Source: Brevibacterium sediminis
Lineage (GTDB): Bacteria; Actinomycetota; Actinomycetes; Actinomycetales; Brevibacteriaceae
DNA length: 64,000 nucleotides
Assembly: GCF_013623905.1 (NCBI RefSeq)
Contig: NZ_JABKDD010000007.1
Coordinates: 1 to 64,000 of the forward strand
Direction: 5' to 3'
Position numbers and translations under genes: made by a program. Within the stretch, counting starts at the first letter, position 1. Each line of letters opens with the position of its first letter. Below are positions 37,578-46,801 of this stretch, one piece after another. The notes beneath the pieces were generated by a model. That model was not told the DNA's origin. It made no database searches and saw only the letters and a list, made by a program, of their open reading frames with translations.

Positions 37578-39230
37578 TCACTCCTGTTTTCTGCGGCGTC
37601 CCATGAGGTAGATGATGAACCCGACCGCGGCCATTCCGGAGGCGGCGAGGACGAAGATGGGCCAGGAGCTGACGATCGTGGAAATGATGGATTCGCCGAA
37701 CGAGGTCGCCGGATTCTGGTTGGCTCGCGGGGACGGCTGATCGCCACCCGTGATGAGGTCCGTATCGTCTTTGGGCGCAGGCTCGTCGGGGTTGCGAGGC
37801 ACAGGGTCCGAGTAGTCAGGGGTTTCGGTATCCTCGTCATCCCCGGGCAGCCATTCGTCACCAGCGTTGCCGGGAATGGTCTCGCGCTCATCATCGGGGG
37901 AGCCGTTGCCGTTCGACGGGTCCGGGGTGGTGCCGTCGGCATCAGAGGCTCCGATCGACGAGCCGGAACCATCCTTGTCCGATTCCTTCTCGTCATCGTC
38001 GCCGGAGTCCGAATCGGAGCCCGATCTGTCGGAATCGCTGCCGCGTGAGCCGTCCGAGCCTGAGCCGGTGTCGGCGTCAGATTCTCGGCCGTCGGAGTCC
38101 TTGTCACCCGAGGTGTTCGCGCGACCCTTCGATCCCGAATCCGATGAGGTGGAGCCATCGGTCGAGGTGGTGCTGTCCGTTGAGGTGTCGCTGTCCGCAG
38201 ACGACCCGTCCTTGCCGGCCCCGCGGTCGTTCGCAGAGCCGTCGTCGGAGGTGGCGCCGTCCTTGCTGGCGGTCTTGCCGCCGTCCGGGTCACTGTCTGC
38301 CTCGGCACCTTCGGATGAGGTCGACCCATCCGCTGTTGGAGAGGGATCGCTGTCTGCCGTCCCATCCTTTTCGGTGCCGGTCTCCGAATCGTCCGGCGTG
38401 GAGCCGTCGGGGTCGGTGGATGCGTCGGCCCCGTCCTCGTTGTCGGGATAGGGTTGCCCATCGGTGACGACGATCGTCCCGTCTTTGACCTCAAACGTCC
38501 ATTCAGGGTCGGGTCCGGAAGGCGCGAACTCTTTGAAGTCCATCGGGTCGGCCTGGCCCTTGGCAACGACCTTGCCGTCGCTGTTGAAGAAGTACACTGT
38601 GGGTGCTGCTTCAGCGGTCGCCTCGGCAACGGACTGTCCGCTGTCGTCGGTGTCCGAATCACTCGTGCCCGAATCAGCGTTGTCGTCGGCGGACGATTGT
38701 GCCGGAATGCGCTTCATCGACTGTTCCGGTGCCTTGAAAGTCTTTCCGACCCAACTCTCCGGCAAGGTGCCTTCAGGGTTTTCCTGATTGTTCTTCGGAA
38801 CGGACAGCTGATTGCCGATCATCTGCCACTTGGCGGTGAGTTCGCCCTCGATCGCGCACGGTTCGTCCGAGGTCCACTCCTGATCCTTGCAGGCCTTGTC
38901 ACCGTCTTCGGTTGGACCCGGATCGGGGCCGCTGTCGGCCCCTCCCTCGGATTCGGCGCTGCTCGAATCCGCGTCGGCACCATTGGTGCCGTCAGCAGTT
39001 GAACCAGCGTCATCGCCGGAATCGGAATCTGCTCCGGCGGAAGCACCTGCCTCCGCGTTCGAACTGGCTTCGGCCGTGGGGGTCGGACTCGGCTGCGCGA
39101 ATGCAGGTGTGAACGTCGCCGAGATAGGTAGTGCTGCCAGGGCAAGCGCGGCGCCGATTGCGGCGGCTCTGCGGCTGAACCTGTGTGAGACTGGCACTAC
39201 GTTCCTTCGCGGTGGGGATTCCGACTTCAT
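37578..39230 (-). CDS. Serine/aspartate-rich cell-surface protein
   Basis: Encodes 550 aa. It has a signal peptide (basic RFSRRAA, hydrophobic core, cleavage near AFAQ at about 46), an acidic Ser/Asp-rich section, a compact region with two Cys (about 112-240: CKDQEW, CAIEGEL), then a long Ser/Asp/Gly/Thr-rich stalk (about 250-440), a Pro/Asp linker and a C-terminal helix with RRRKQE. There is no LPXTG, so it is held by the membrane helix. It may act as a stalk or adhesin. It shares orientation with the propeller gene upstream. Confidence 0.75.
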   Translation of the reverse strand: MKSESPPRRNVVPVSHRFSRRAAAIGAALALAALPISATFTPAFAQPSPTPTAEASSNAEAGASAGADSDSGDDAGSTADGTNGADADSSSAESEGGADSGPDPGPTEDGDKACKDQEWTSDEPCAIEGELTAKWQMIGNQLSVPKNNQENPEGTLPESWVGKTFKAPEQSMKRIPAQSSADDNADSGTSDSDTDDSGQSVAEATAEAAPTVYFFNSDGKVVAKGQADPMDFKEFAPSGPDPEWTFEVKDGTIVVTDGQPYPDNEDGADASTDPDGSTPDDSETGTEKDGTADSDPSPTADGSTSSEGAEADSDPDGGKTASKDGATSDDGSANDRGAGKDGSSADSDTSTDSTTSTDGSTSSDSGSKGRANTSGDKDSDGRESDADTGSGSDGSRGSDSDRSGSDSDSGDDDEKESDKDGSGSSIGASDADGTTPDPSNGNGSPDDERETIPGNAGDEWLPGDDEDTETPDYSDPVPRNPDEPAPKDDTDLITGGDQPSPRANQNPATSFGESIISTIVSSWPIFVLAASGMAAVGFIIYLMGRRRKQE

Positions 39231-39328
39231 TGGGTCAAGGGGACATGACGTTCAGACACATCGGGCACTATCTTAATGTCTCGGCCAGATGTGTTAAAGC
39301 CGTAGGCGTGTTTCGCCGTGGCGCGGAA

Positions 39329-41014
39329 TCAGCGATCCTGCGTCTCTGACTTCTTCGGATATGCGCGAACGGTCGAGTCGTCACCGAGCACCAGGGCCTC
39401 GTTGCCCTTGTCGACGACCGCCAGCAGGTCGGTATCGGTCTTGAACGCCTGTTTGCCGGCGAGCAGGCACGAGGTGCTCGTGTCCATCGTGCAGGGCACG
39501 ATGGATCCGCGCGGTTCGGAGAGATGGATATCACGGCTGGAGACGTCCATCAGCAGCAGACCCGTCTCCAGGTCGAAGAGATATGGACCGATATAGGCGC
39601 GTTCTCCCGCCTGCCCGCGCACCCAGGACTTCTCGCCGACGATGTCAGTTGTCGTGGTCACAGTCGAGAGGATCGACCCGTCGTCGAGGGAGTGGACGAC
39701 GAGCTGGATCCTGTGACCCGAGTTCGTCGAAGCGCCCTGTTCGCCCCACAACGTGATCGCCTTGCCGTGGCCAGCGGAGATCCAGTCGATGATCTTCAGT
39801 TCGTCACCGGGGCTTTCGAGCTTGATGCTGCGTTCGTCGCCGGACTTGATGTTCTTCGCTGTGACCGGACCGTTCCAGTCCGAACTGAAGATCTCATCAT
39901 CGTCGATGGCCATCGGTGTCGAGCCGGCCTGCGGGGTGGGCACGTCTTCCAGGCCCTCGGCGCCGAAGGTCGAGAGCTTGTTGCCCGACTTGATGAGCAC
40001 GCTCTTGCCTGCGGAGGTGATGCGGGCTTTCTCCGGCAACTGGTAGGTCTTCGGCTTCGATTCCCCGTCGAAGAGCGCCTCGGCGGTATTGCCCGACTGC
40101 CACAGCAGGGCCGGGCGGCCGTCGATGACGGTATCGACGGCAAAGGTCGGGGACTGATCGATCTTGGCTTTGTACCGGGACTTGCCGGTGTCGGCGTCGA
40201 GGACTTCGAGGCGGTTGTCGTTGACGAGGAGCACGCCGCGATCGGAGGCTGTCACCGAGGCGCGCTTGGGCACCTCGGCTTCCCACGTGGGGGAGTTGTC
40301 GTAGCTGGGAACTATGTCCTGGGTATTGTCGACGGAGAGTTCGGAGGCGGGGTTGACCTGCTGCTCCGAACCGATCGTCTGCGGGGTATCGGGGGAGTCG
40401 ACGGGGACGATATTGGGAACGACGAAGGCGCCGATCATAAGGATCGCCAGACCGATGAGCACGAGTCCTGGGATGGTGATCTTCTTCAGTCGCTGCGGAC
40501 GGTTGCGTGTCGACCGTTTGCGCACCGGTGTCTTCTTCACTGTCGGCGTGGCCGGTGCGGCCGGTCCGGAGAACGGAGTGCCCATCGGGTAGCTGTCGCC
40601 GTTCGACCCTGATGAGTCGTCATAGGCTGCGAAGCCGTTCTGCCCGCTGGCGGACTGGCCGTGTGTGCTCTGGCCGTTCGTGTTCTCGCCGCCTGTGTTC
40701 TGGTCGGCGTCGTCCGGTTGTCCGGCCGTCTCAGCCGAACCATGCGCGGACGAAGCGGTCGATGATTCGTCCGCGACCTCCTCGGCGCCGGTGTTGTATT
40801 TGGGAACCGCCCCGACTCGGCCATTCACATCGATGCCGATCTCGGTCGTCTTCGTACCGTCGTCGATCGTCACGGTCAGGGGAGTCGCGGTCTCCTTGGC
40901 ATAGTCGCCGAGGTAGGAGATGGCCTGTCCGGTGTCCGAATAGCGACTCGTCGCCCCGTTGAGGGTGGTGTAGGTGAACCCGTCATCGGAGACGGAGATC
41001 AACGCACGAGGCAT
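39329..41014 (-). CDS. Single-pass membrane protein with extracytoplasmic beta-propeller-like domain
   Basis: Encodes 561 aa. Residues 1-85 form a small beta-rich cytoplasmic domain (ISVSDDGFTYTTLNGATSRYSDTG). A Gln/Asn/Ser-rich linker follows, then a basic stop (RKRSTRNRPQRLKK) and one helix (about 190-212). The outer 340 residues show repeated blade-like strands (VLLVNDNRLEVLDADTGKSRYKAK) like PQQ/WD propellers, and CTMDTSTSC could form a disulfide. The function is unknown. AAGGAA precedes the ATG. It probably pairs with the downstream surface protein. Confidence 0.7.
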   Translation of the reverse strand: MPRALISVSDDGFTYTTLNGATSRYSDTGQAISYLGDYAKETATPLTVTIDDGTKTTEIGIDVNGRVGAVPKYNTGAEEVADESSTASSAHGSAETAGQPDDADQNTGGENTNGQSTHGQSASGQNGFAAYDDSSGSNGDSYPMGTPFSGPAAPATPTVKKTPVRKRSTRNRPQRLKKITIPGLVLIGLAILMIGAFVVPNIVPVDSPDTPQTIGSEQQVNPASELSVDNTQDIVPSYDNSPTWEAEVPKRASVTASDRGVLLVNDNRLEVLDADTGKSRYKAKIDQSPTFAVDTVIDGRPALLWQSGNTAEALFDGESKPKTYQLPEKARITSAGKSVLIKSGNKLSTFGAEGLEDVPTPQAGSTPMAIDDDEIFSSDWNGPVTAKNIKSGDERSIKLESPGDELKIIDWISAGHGKAITLWGEQGASTNSGHRIQLVVHSLDDGSILSTVTTTTDIVGEKSWVRGQAGERAYIGPYLFDLETGLLLMDVSSRDIHLSEPRGSIVPCTMDTSTSCLLAGKQAFKTDTDLLAVVDKGNEALVLGDDSTVRAYPKKSETQDR

Positions 41015-41173
41015 GTACAGGGTTCCTTGACATCTATCGAGGACAGGGCCGAGTCAATACTAATGAATGTCGAGGGTCGCTCCTACCAGTTTTCCGAAAC
41101 CGTTATAGATCGCTACTGAATCGTTGCATGTAATGAGATCTGCGTCTCATCGAGCCGAAGGGGCGGTTCTGGT

Positions 41174-41203
41174 TTGCCCGGGTCAGGCGGGTGCGGTTAA
41201 GAT
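41174..41203 (+). promoter_or_regulatory. tRNA-His promoter
   Basis: TTGCCC and TAAGAT with an 18-bp spacer lie about 39 bp before the tRNA, a fitting distance for a processed leader. Confidence 0.55.
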
Positions 41204-41241
41204 GTATCTTGCTGTCTGCGCCTGAAGGCGCAGCGCATGTG

Positions 41242-41314
41242 GTGGGTATAGCTCAGCTGGTAGAGCGCCGCGTTGTGGTCGCGGATGTCGCGGGTTCAAG
41301 TCCCGTTACTCACC
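41242..41314 (+). tRNA. tRNA-His (anticodon GUG)
   Basis: 73 nt with acceptor GTGGGTA/TACTCAC and C as discriminator; a G at 41241 can serve as the extra G-1 specific to tRNA-His. The anticodon loop is TTGTGGT. The T arm is CGGG-TTCAAGT-CCCG. Confidence 0.95.
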
Positions 41315-41450
41315 CCGATCGGGAAGCCCCGTGATCTGTGCAGATGGATCGCGGGGCTTCTCTCATGTTCGCTGTGTGCCCACGTTTTGCCAACACCCGC
41401 CCGATTCCGATCGCCGACAATCGTCGTCGATCCGCCCTCTTTCGATCGTC

Positions 41451-41456
41451 GATAAT
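41451..41456 (+). promoter_or_regulatory. -10 box of a leaderless gene (GATAAT)
   Basis: GATAAT ends 6 nt before ATG 41463 of the ribokinase-like gene. Confidence 0.5.
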
Positions 41457-41462
41457 GGGGCC

Positions 41463-42308
41463 ATGACCATCGACTGCTCCCTGACGGTCGTCGGCAGCAT
41501 CAACGCCGATATCACCGCCACCACTTCCCGACTTCCCGCCGCCGGCGAGACCGTGGGAGGAGGCAGACTGTCCCGTTCTCCCGGCGGTAAGGGGGCGAAC
41601 CAGGCCGCCGCTGCCGCCCGCCTCGGTGCGCGGACCCGCATGATCGGTGCGGTCGGCCCAGACTCCGACGGCAGGGCAATGCTCGAGGCCCTCCGCGCCG
41701 CCGGGGTGGATACCGATGACATCGCCGAGGCGACCGCCGAGACCGGGACCGCGCTCATCATGGTCGACGCCCACGGTGAGAATCAGATCGCCGTCTGCGA
41801 AGGAGCGAATGCCGAGGTCAGCCTCGACGGTATCGAATTCCGGGCCGACGAGGCCGTGCTCACTCAACTCGAGATCTCCCTCGATCTCATCGTCGAGCTC
41901 GCGAACCATGTGCCCGGGTTCCTCGCCGTCAATGCGGCTCCCGCCCTTCAACTGCCCGCCGAGGTGGTCGACCGTGCCGACCTCATCATCGTCAACGAAT
42001 GCGAGTACTCCCAGCTGCCGCAGCTGCAGACCGCGAAGCTCGTGGCCGTCACCTACGGGGCGGAAGGGTCGGCACTGTTGCAGAGAGGTGAGCAGATCGC
42101 CTTCGCCGAGGCGGTCCCCGCGAATCCCGTGAGCACCGTCGGTGCCGGAGATGCCTACTGCGCGGCGCTGACCATCGGCCTGACCAGCGGACTCGAACCG
42201 GAGCGCGCGCTGCGGGCGGCCAACGCCGTCGGTGCGGCGGCTGTGGAAGTCGCCACGGCGCAACCGGAGTTCGATCGGTTCGAGATGTACCTGCCTACTC
42301 TCGACTGA
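41463..42308 (+). CDS. rbsK: PfkB-family sugar kinase, ribokinase-like
   Basis: Encodes 281 aa, near ribokinase length. VVGSINADITATTSRLPAAGET and SPGGKGANQAAAAARLG are the N-terminal ribokinase signature, and STVGAGDAYCAAL holds catalytic Asp230 and the anion hole. It probably phosphorylates ribose or a related sugar with ATP; no transporter is adjacent. A DapA-family gene follows after 108 bp and may use a linked product. Confidence 0.85.
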   Translation: MTIDCSLTVVGSINADITATTSRLPAAGETVGGGRLSRSPGGKGANQAAAAARLGARTRMIGAVGPDSDGRAMLEALRAAGVDTDDIAEATAETGTALIMVDAHGENQIAVCEGANAEVSLDGIEFRADEAVLTQLEISLDLIVELANHVPGFLAVNAAPALQLPAEVVDRADLIIVNECEYSQLPQLQTAKLVAVTYGAEGSALLQRGEQIAFAEAVPANPVSTVGAGDAYCAALTIGLTSGLEPERALRAANAVGAAAVEVATAQPEFDRFEMYLPTLD

Positions 42309-42416
42309 CCTGGCAGACTGAACGCAAGCGGACCCATCCGCTGCTGCCGACCGCGTTTCGTCGCGACCACCCGAGGTTCGCGCCATCGGTGGCCCGCGTC
42401 CACCCGAGGAGGATCA

Positions 42417-43334
42417 TTGACGAACACCCCCGACCCGTCCCTGTTCACCGGGCTGAGTGCCTTTCCGCTGACCCCGCTGAAAGGTGGTTCCCTCGACGAG
42501 GATGCCTTCGTCGGTCTCATCGAACGTCTCGTCCTCGCCGGAGTCGACTCGATCACGGCGCTCGGATCGACCGGTTCGTACGCTTACCTCGACACCGACG
42601 AACGCGCCCGGGTGGCGCAGCTGAGCGTCGAATCCGCCCTCGACATCCCTGTTTTCATCGGAGTCGGTGCACTGCGGACGAGAGACGTTCTGGCCAATGT
42701 CGCCTCCGCCGAAGCTGCCGGGGCGCAGGGGGTGCTGCTGGCGCCGGTGAGCTATCAGCCGCTGACCGATGACGAGGTGTTCGCACTCTTCCGCAGCGTC
42801 ACCGAGTCCACGGATCTGCCCGTCGTCGTCTACGACAACCCCGGAACCACGCACTTCACTTTCACCACTGAACTCTATTCACAACTGGCCGGGCTCGACG
42901 GTGTGGCCTCGATCAAGATCCCCGGAACACCGGCCTCGCCCGCCGGATGGGACGAGCGCATCGGAGAGATTCGTGCGGCCATCGGCAGTGAGGTGACGAT
43001 CGGCATCTCCGGCGATGCCCATGGAGCCGAGGGCCTCATCGCCGGCTGTGATGCCTGGTACACGGCGGTCGGCGGCACCATCCCCGAGCCGATGCTCGAG
43101 ATCACCCGGGCCGCGGAACTCGGCAATGCGCAGCTCGCCCGCGAACTCTCGGCCGAGCTGCAGCCGTTGTGGGATCTGTTCACCGAATTCGGCGGAAGCC
43201 TGCGCGTGACCGCCGCCATCGCCGAACATCTCGGACTCGTGGGTGCAGACACCCTGCCTCTGCCGGTGCGTGACCTCGATGCGGCAGCGAAGCGCAAGGT
43301 CGCCGAGGTGGCCGAGAACCTCGATCTCGGCTGA
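42417..43334 (+). CDS. Dihydrodipicolinate synthase / N-acetylneuraminate lyase family aldolase
   Basis: Encodes 305 aa. It is a Schiff-base TIM barrel: GSTGSYAYL near residue 43, VVYDNPG with Tyr139, and VASIKIPG with Schiff-base Lys167. True DapA usually has a GTTGE motif, replaced here by GSTGS, so a catabolic aldolase of the wider family is more likely than lysine biosynthesis. TTG 42417 follows GAGGAGG. It is 108 bp after rbsK. Confidence 0.85.
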   Translation: MTNTPDPSLFTGLSAFPLTPLKGGSLDEDAFVGLIERLVLAGVDSITALGSTGSYAYLDTDERARVAQLSVESALDIPVFIGVGALRTRDVLANVASAEAAGAQGVLLAPVSYQPLTDDEVFALFRSVTESTDLPVVVYDNPGTTHFTFTTELYSQLAGLDGVASIKIPGTPASPAGWDERIGEIRAAIGSEVTIGISGDAHGAEGLIAGCDAWYTAVGGTIPEPMLEITRAAELGNAQLARELSAELQPLWDLFTEFGGSLRVTAAIAEHLGLVGADTLPLPVRDLDAAAKRKVAEVAENLDLG

Positions 43335-43377
43335 GCTCTCCCTGGCGACCTCACCGACCGCTCGCCTCAGCGCCGAG

Positions 43378-43405
43378 CGCTCACTGTATACGTATAACGT
43401 GAGCG
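43378..43405. promoter_or_regulatory. 28-bp near-perfect palindrome upstream of the LPRTG gene
   Basis: CGCTCAC (43378-43384) and GTGAGCG (43399-43405) flank TATACGTATA, itself a perfect palindrome; only two bases break the overall symmetry. It may be an operator or the end of the previous transcript. The right half belongs to the GAGCGGTC repeat family described at 45786. Confidence 0.5.
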
Positions 43406-43545
43406 GTCGACGTTAACCGAAGCAGTCGCTGAGTGTGTTCACCATCCGTCCATCTGCGGTTCGGAACCGGTCCATTCCGGGTGCCTATGAATAGGTGTTT
43501 GCGGGTTCAGCCGGCCCGCGACGCCCAATCGATCCCGGAGAACCG

Positions 43546-45747
43546 ATGACGATCCCACTGTCCGCGAAGACGCTCACGGCCTCGGCGGCCGCCCTCCTGT
43601 TGGCCACCGGTTTCACCGTCGGCGGCACGGCGCCAGGCACGAGCACCGCTCACGCCGCGGAAGTGGACGATCCGATCAGCTCCTCGGCCTCGGACGCTCA
43701 GATCGAGATGGGCTTCCTCGGGTCCCACGAGACCGGACAGTTCGACGAGTCCGCCGCCGAGATCACCGCCGTCCACGGCGATACGGTCTTCACCGTCAAC
43801 GCCCAGGCGGCCACCGTGGACGTCATCGACGCCTCCGACCCGACCAACCCGCAGAAGGTCTCCGAGATTAAGGGCACCGGGGTCGCGAACTCGATCTCCA
43901 TCCGTGAGGACGGCCTGGGCGTCATCGCCCTCGAGGCCGATGACAAGACGCAGCCGGGCACCGTGATGTTCTTCGACGCGAACGACCCCGAGGCGGACAT
44001 CCTCGGCGAGGTTCCCGTCGGGTCCCTGCCCGACATGGTCACCGTCACTCCGGACGGCAGCCATGCCCTGGTCGCGAACGAGGGCGAACCGGCCGATGAT
44101 TTCTCGACCGACCCCGAAGGCTCGGTGTCCGTCATCGATCTCCCCGCCGAGGTGGCCGCGCCGTCGGACTCGGACGTGCACACTGCGGACTTCCACGAGT
44201 TCGAGGAGGGCGGAGCGAAGACACTGCCCGAGGATGTGCGGATCTTCGGACCCCAACCCGAAGAGGATCTGCCGATCTCGCGCAATCTCGAACCCGAGTA
44301 CATCACTGTCGCCGGGGACAGGGCCTACGCGACCCTGCAGGAAGCGAACGCGATCGCGGTCGTCGATATCGCCTCGGCGTCGGTCGAGGAGATCCTCCCG
44401 TTGGGCCTCAAAGATCATGGCCAGGCCGGCAACGGACTCGATGCGTCGGACCGGGATCCCGAGGATGTTCCGACCGTGAACATCACGGAATACGAGGGGC
44501 TCAAGGGCGCCTATATGCCCGATACGATCTCGACGTTCACCTCCGGCGGCACCGATTACCTCGTGACCGCGAACGAGGGCGACTCCCGTGAGTGGGGCGA
44601 CTTCGTCGATGCGGCCAGGGTCAAGGACCTCGGCGAGGACGGCCTCGCACCGGTGTGCGAGACCTCGCCGCTGGCTGACAGACTCGGCGACGCGGACCTC
44701 GGACGGCTGAACATCATCACCGATCTGGGTCTCAACGACGCCGGCGACTGCTATGAGGAGCTCGTGGCTTTCGGCGCCCGCTCATTCTCCGTGTGGACCA
44801 CCGACGGGAAGCTCGTCGCCGATTCCGGGGACGAGTTCGAGAAGCTGACCGCCGAGGCGGTGCCCGAGTTCTTCAACTCCAACCATTCCGAGTCGAACCT
44901 CGAAGGACGCAGCGACGACAAGGGCCCAGAGCCCGAGGCGCTGACCATCGGCGAGGTGGGGGAGACGACCTACGCGTTCGTCGGCTTCGAACGCATCGGC
45001 GGAATAGCGGCCTTCGACCTCAGCGACCCGAGCGCCCCGAAGTTCGCGACCTACTTCAACAATCGGGCCTTCTCGGTCTCCGTCGAGGACGAGATCGAAG
45101 ATGCCTCGGATCCTGCTGCGCTGCTCGCGAGCGCCGGAGACCTCGGACCGGAGGGCATTACGTTCCTCGGCTCCGATGAGTCGCCGACGGGTGAGGCTGC
45201 GCTCGTCGTCGGCAATGAGGTCTCGGGCACGACGAGCCTCTACTCGGTGGCCGATCTCGCGAACGGTGGAGACGACGGCGACGATGAGAACGCCGGGACT
45301 GACGAGGATGCTGGTGCTGATGAGAACGCCGGGACTGACGAGGATGCTGGTGCTGATGAGAACGCGGGCGCCGATGAGAACGCCGGGACAGATCAGGACG
45401 CCGGCGCAGACGACAACGCGGGTGCCGACGACAACGCGACCGAGGATGCTCAGGTCGACGCGGCCGGCAGCGAGTCCGACTCCGAGTCGGGTGCGAACGA
45501 CAGCGCTCGGGCCGATGCGGGCAGCGAAGCGGATTCGCGCGCTGACGGTGCGGTTGCTGACGGGGCGGAGTCGGATAGCGAAGCTGGCTCGAGTGCAGAC
45601 GGTTCCGAAGCATCCAGCGACGGTGACGGTGACCCGCTGCCGCGCACCGGTGCCGATCTCGGTCAGTACCTCATCCTCGGCGGCATCGCTGTAGGTCTCA
45701 TCGCCATCGGCACTGCGGCCTACTTCTTCGCCCGCCGTCGCAGCTGA
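43546..45747 (+). CDS. Sortase-anchored choice-of-anchor I family surface protein
   Basis: Encodes 733 aa. The signal peptide ends near AHAAE (about residue 36). The domain from 50-580 is a YVTN/alkaline-phosphatase-like beta-propeller (ATVDVIDASDPTNPQKVSEI, LVANEGEPADDF, YLVTANEGDSREW, EPEALTIGEVGETTYAFVGFERIGG) of the choice-of-anchor I type. An acidic repeat tail (DENAGTDEDAGA units) leads to LPRTG (698-702), a helix and FARRRS, so sortase attaches it to the cell wall. Its function may be phosphoester-related or structural. GGAG precedes ATG 43546. Confidence 0.88.
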   Translation: MTIPLSAKTLTASAAALLLATGFTVGGTAPGTSTAHAAEVDDPISSSASDAQIEMGFLGSHETGQFDESAAEITAVHGDTVFTVNAQAATVDVIDASDPTNPQKVSEIKGTGVANSISIREDGLGVIALEADDKTQPGTVMFFDANDPEADILGEVPVGSLPDMVTVTPDGSHALVANEGEPADDFSTDPEGSVSVIDLPAEVAAPSDSDVHTADFHEFEEGGAKTLPEDVRIFGPQPEEDLPISRNLEPEYITVAGDRAYATLQEANAIAVVDIASASVEEILPLGLKDHGQAGNGLDASDRDPEDVPTVNITEYEGLKGAYMPDTISTFTSGGTDYLVTANEGDSREWGDFVDAARVKDLGEDGLAPVCETSPLADRLGDADLGRLNIITDLGLNDAGDCYEELVAFGARSFSVWTTDGKLVADSGDEFEKLTAEAVPEFFNSNHSESNLEGRSDDKGPEPEALTIGEVGETTYAFVGFERIGGIAAFDLSDPSAPKFATYFNNRAFSVSVEDEIEDASDPAALLASAGDLGPEGITFLGSDESPTGEAALVVGNEVSGTTSLYSVADLANGGDDGDDENAGTDEDAGADENAGTDEDAGADENAGADENAGTDQDAGADDNAGADDNATEDAQVDAAGSESDSESGANDSARADAGSEADSRADGAVADGAESDSEAGSSADGSEASSDGDGDPLPRTGADLGQYLILGGIAVGLIAIGTAAYFFARRRS
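45283..45354 (+). repeat. 36-bp perfect tandem duplication in the surface-protein stalk
   Basis: A 36-bp unit coding 12 residues (DENAGTDEDAGA) occurs twice without a mismatch (45283-45318 and 45319-45354), then decays into related DxNAG units. It is in frame and prone to length change. Confidence 0.85.
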
Positions 45748-45785
45748 ACCCCAGCCGCACACGACCGCCGACAGCTCACCTCGGC

Positions 45786-45885
45786 GTCGACCGCTCACCC
45801 TATGGCACGAGCGGTCGACGGCAACTCGAGCGGTCAGCGGCGGCGCCGACGCTGACTAGAGCGGTCGACGGCAACCTGAGCGGTC
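45786..45885. repeat. GAGCGGTC repeat cluster with hairpin
   Basis: GTCGACCGCTC (45786-45796) and GAGCGGTCGAC (45809-45819) form a perfect hairpin after the LPRTG gene, a likely terminator. GAGCGGTCGACGGCAAC-NN-GAGCGGTC is repeated at 45809-45835 and 45859-45885, exactly 50 bp apart. The same 8-mer also occurs at 43401 upstream of the gene. Confidence 0.7.
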
Positions 45886-45905
45886 GGTGTGACCAGGCAG
45901 GGAAA

Positions 45906-46724
45906 TCAGTCGATCTGGCCGATGGGCTCGCGCTTCTCGGCCTGGAACTGGTCCTCGGCACGGCCGCGGGCCCAATACGCCGAGATCGACAGCGACTCCC
46001 GCGGCACTTCGCGGTCCTTGAGGATCTTGCGGATCGCCTTGATCGTCTCGCGCTCGCCGTGGGCGAAGACCTGCGGAGTGCCCGCACGCCACTCGAGCCC
46101 CTCAACTGCGGCAATGAGCTCGTCGTCCGAGTCCACCCATCTCACCTCGACGCCTTCCGGCGCCTCGGGCAGAACGCGATCGGCGTCGTCGGCGACATAG
46201 GCCAGGACGACCCCGGTGGCTCCGGTGGGCATGGCTTCGATGGCCGAACTCACCGCGGGGATCGCGGAATGGTCGGCGATGAGCAGGTGCCAGTCGGACT
46301 CGGCGGCAGGGGCGTACTTGCCGCCCGCGCCGGAGAGGACCAGCGTGTCTCCCGGCTTCGCGCTCTTCGCCCACGGTCCGGCGATTCCGTCATCGTCGTG
46401 GATGACGAAGTCGATGCTCAGCCACTTCTCGTCCAGGTTGATCTCGCGCACCGTGTAGGTACGGCGACTCGGCAGCTTCTCGGGGGATTGCTCGCGCAGC
46501 TTCGTCAGGTCGTAGGGCGGGACGAGCCCGTGTGCCGGATCGGCGAAGAGGAGCTTGACGTACTTGTCGGTCGCATCGTTCGAATCGATGTTGTCGAAGG
46601 TGTCCCCGCCGAGGCGGATCCGCACCAGGTGCGGGCTGACTTCGGTCGTCTCGAGCACGGTGAGAACAGCCTGCTGGCGGACGGGTCGTGCGGTGCGTTC
46701 GGGGGTGTTGGGTGCGGTCGTCAC
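45906..46724 (-). CDS. Siderophore-interacting protein (FAD-dependent ferric-siderophore reductase)
   Basis: Encodes 272 aa. VSPHLVRIRLGGDTF and RTYTVREINLDEKWLSIDFVIHDDDGIAGPWAKSAKPGD form the FAD-binding domain (RxYTxR), and LLIADHSAIPAVSSAIEAMP starts the NAD(P)H part. Such proteins release iron from siderophores by reduction in the cytoplasm. A DtxR/IdeR-type iron box lies about 78 bp upstream, so expression should rise in low iron. Confidence 0.92.
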   Translation of the reverse strand: MTTAPNTPERTARPVRQQAVLTVLETTEVSPHLVRIRLGGDTFDNIDSNDATDKYVKLLFADPAHGLVPPYDLTKLREQSPEKLPSRRTYTVREINLDEKWLSIDFVIHDDDGIAGPWAKSAKPGDTLVLSGAGGKYAPAAESDWHLLIADHSAIPAVSSAIEAMPTGATGVVLAYVADDADRVLPEAPEGVEVRWVDSDDELIAAVEGLEWRAGTPQVFAHGERETIKAIRKILKDREVPRESLSISAYWARGRAEDQFQAEKREPIGQID

Positions 46725-46801
46725 AGGCGGCCTTTCTCAAACGGGGTGCCCCTGGAAGCTCACGGTCGGCCTTGAAGTGTGGAGCCGCCTCGGCGCAGGG
46801 G

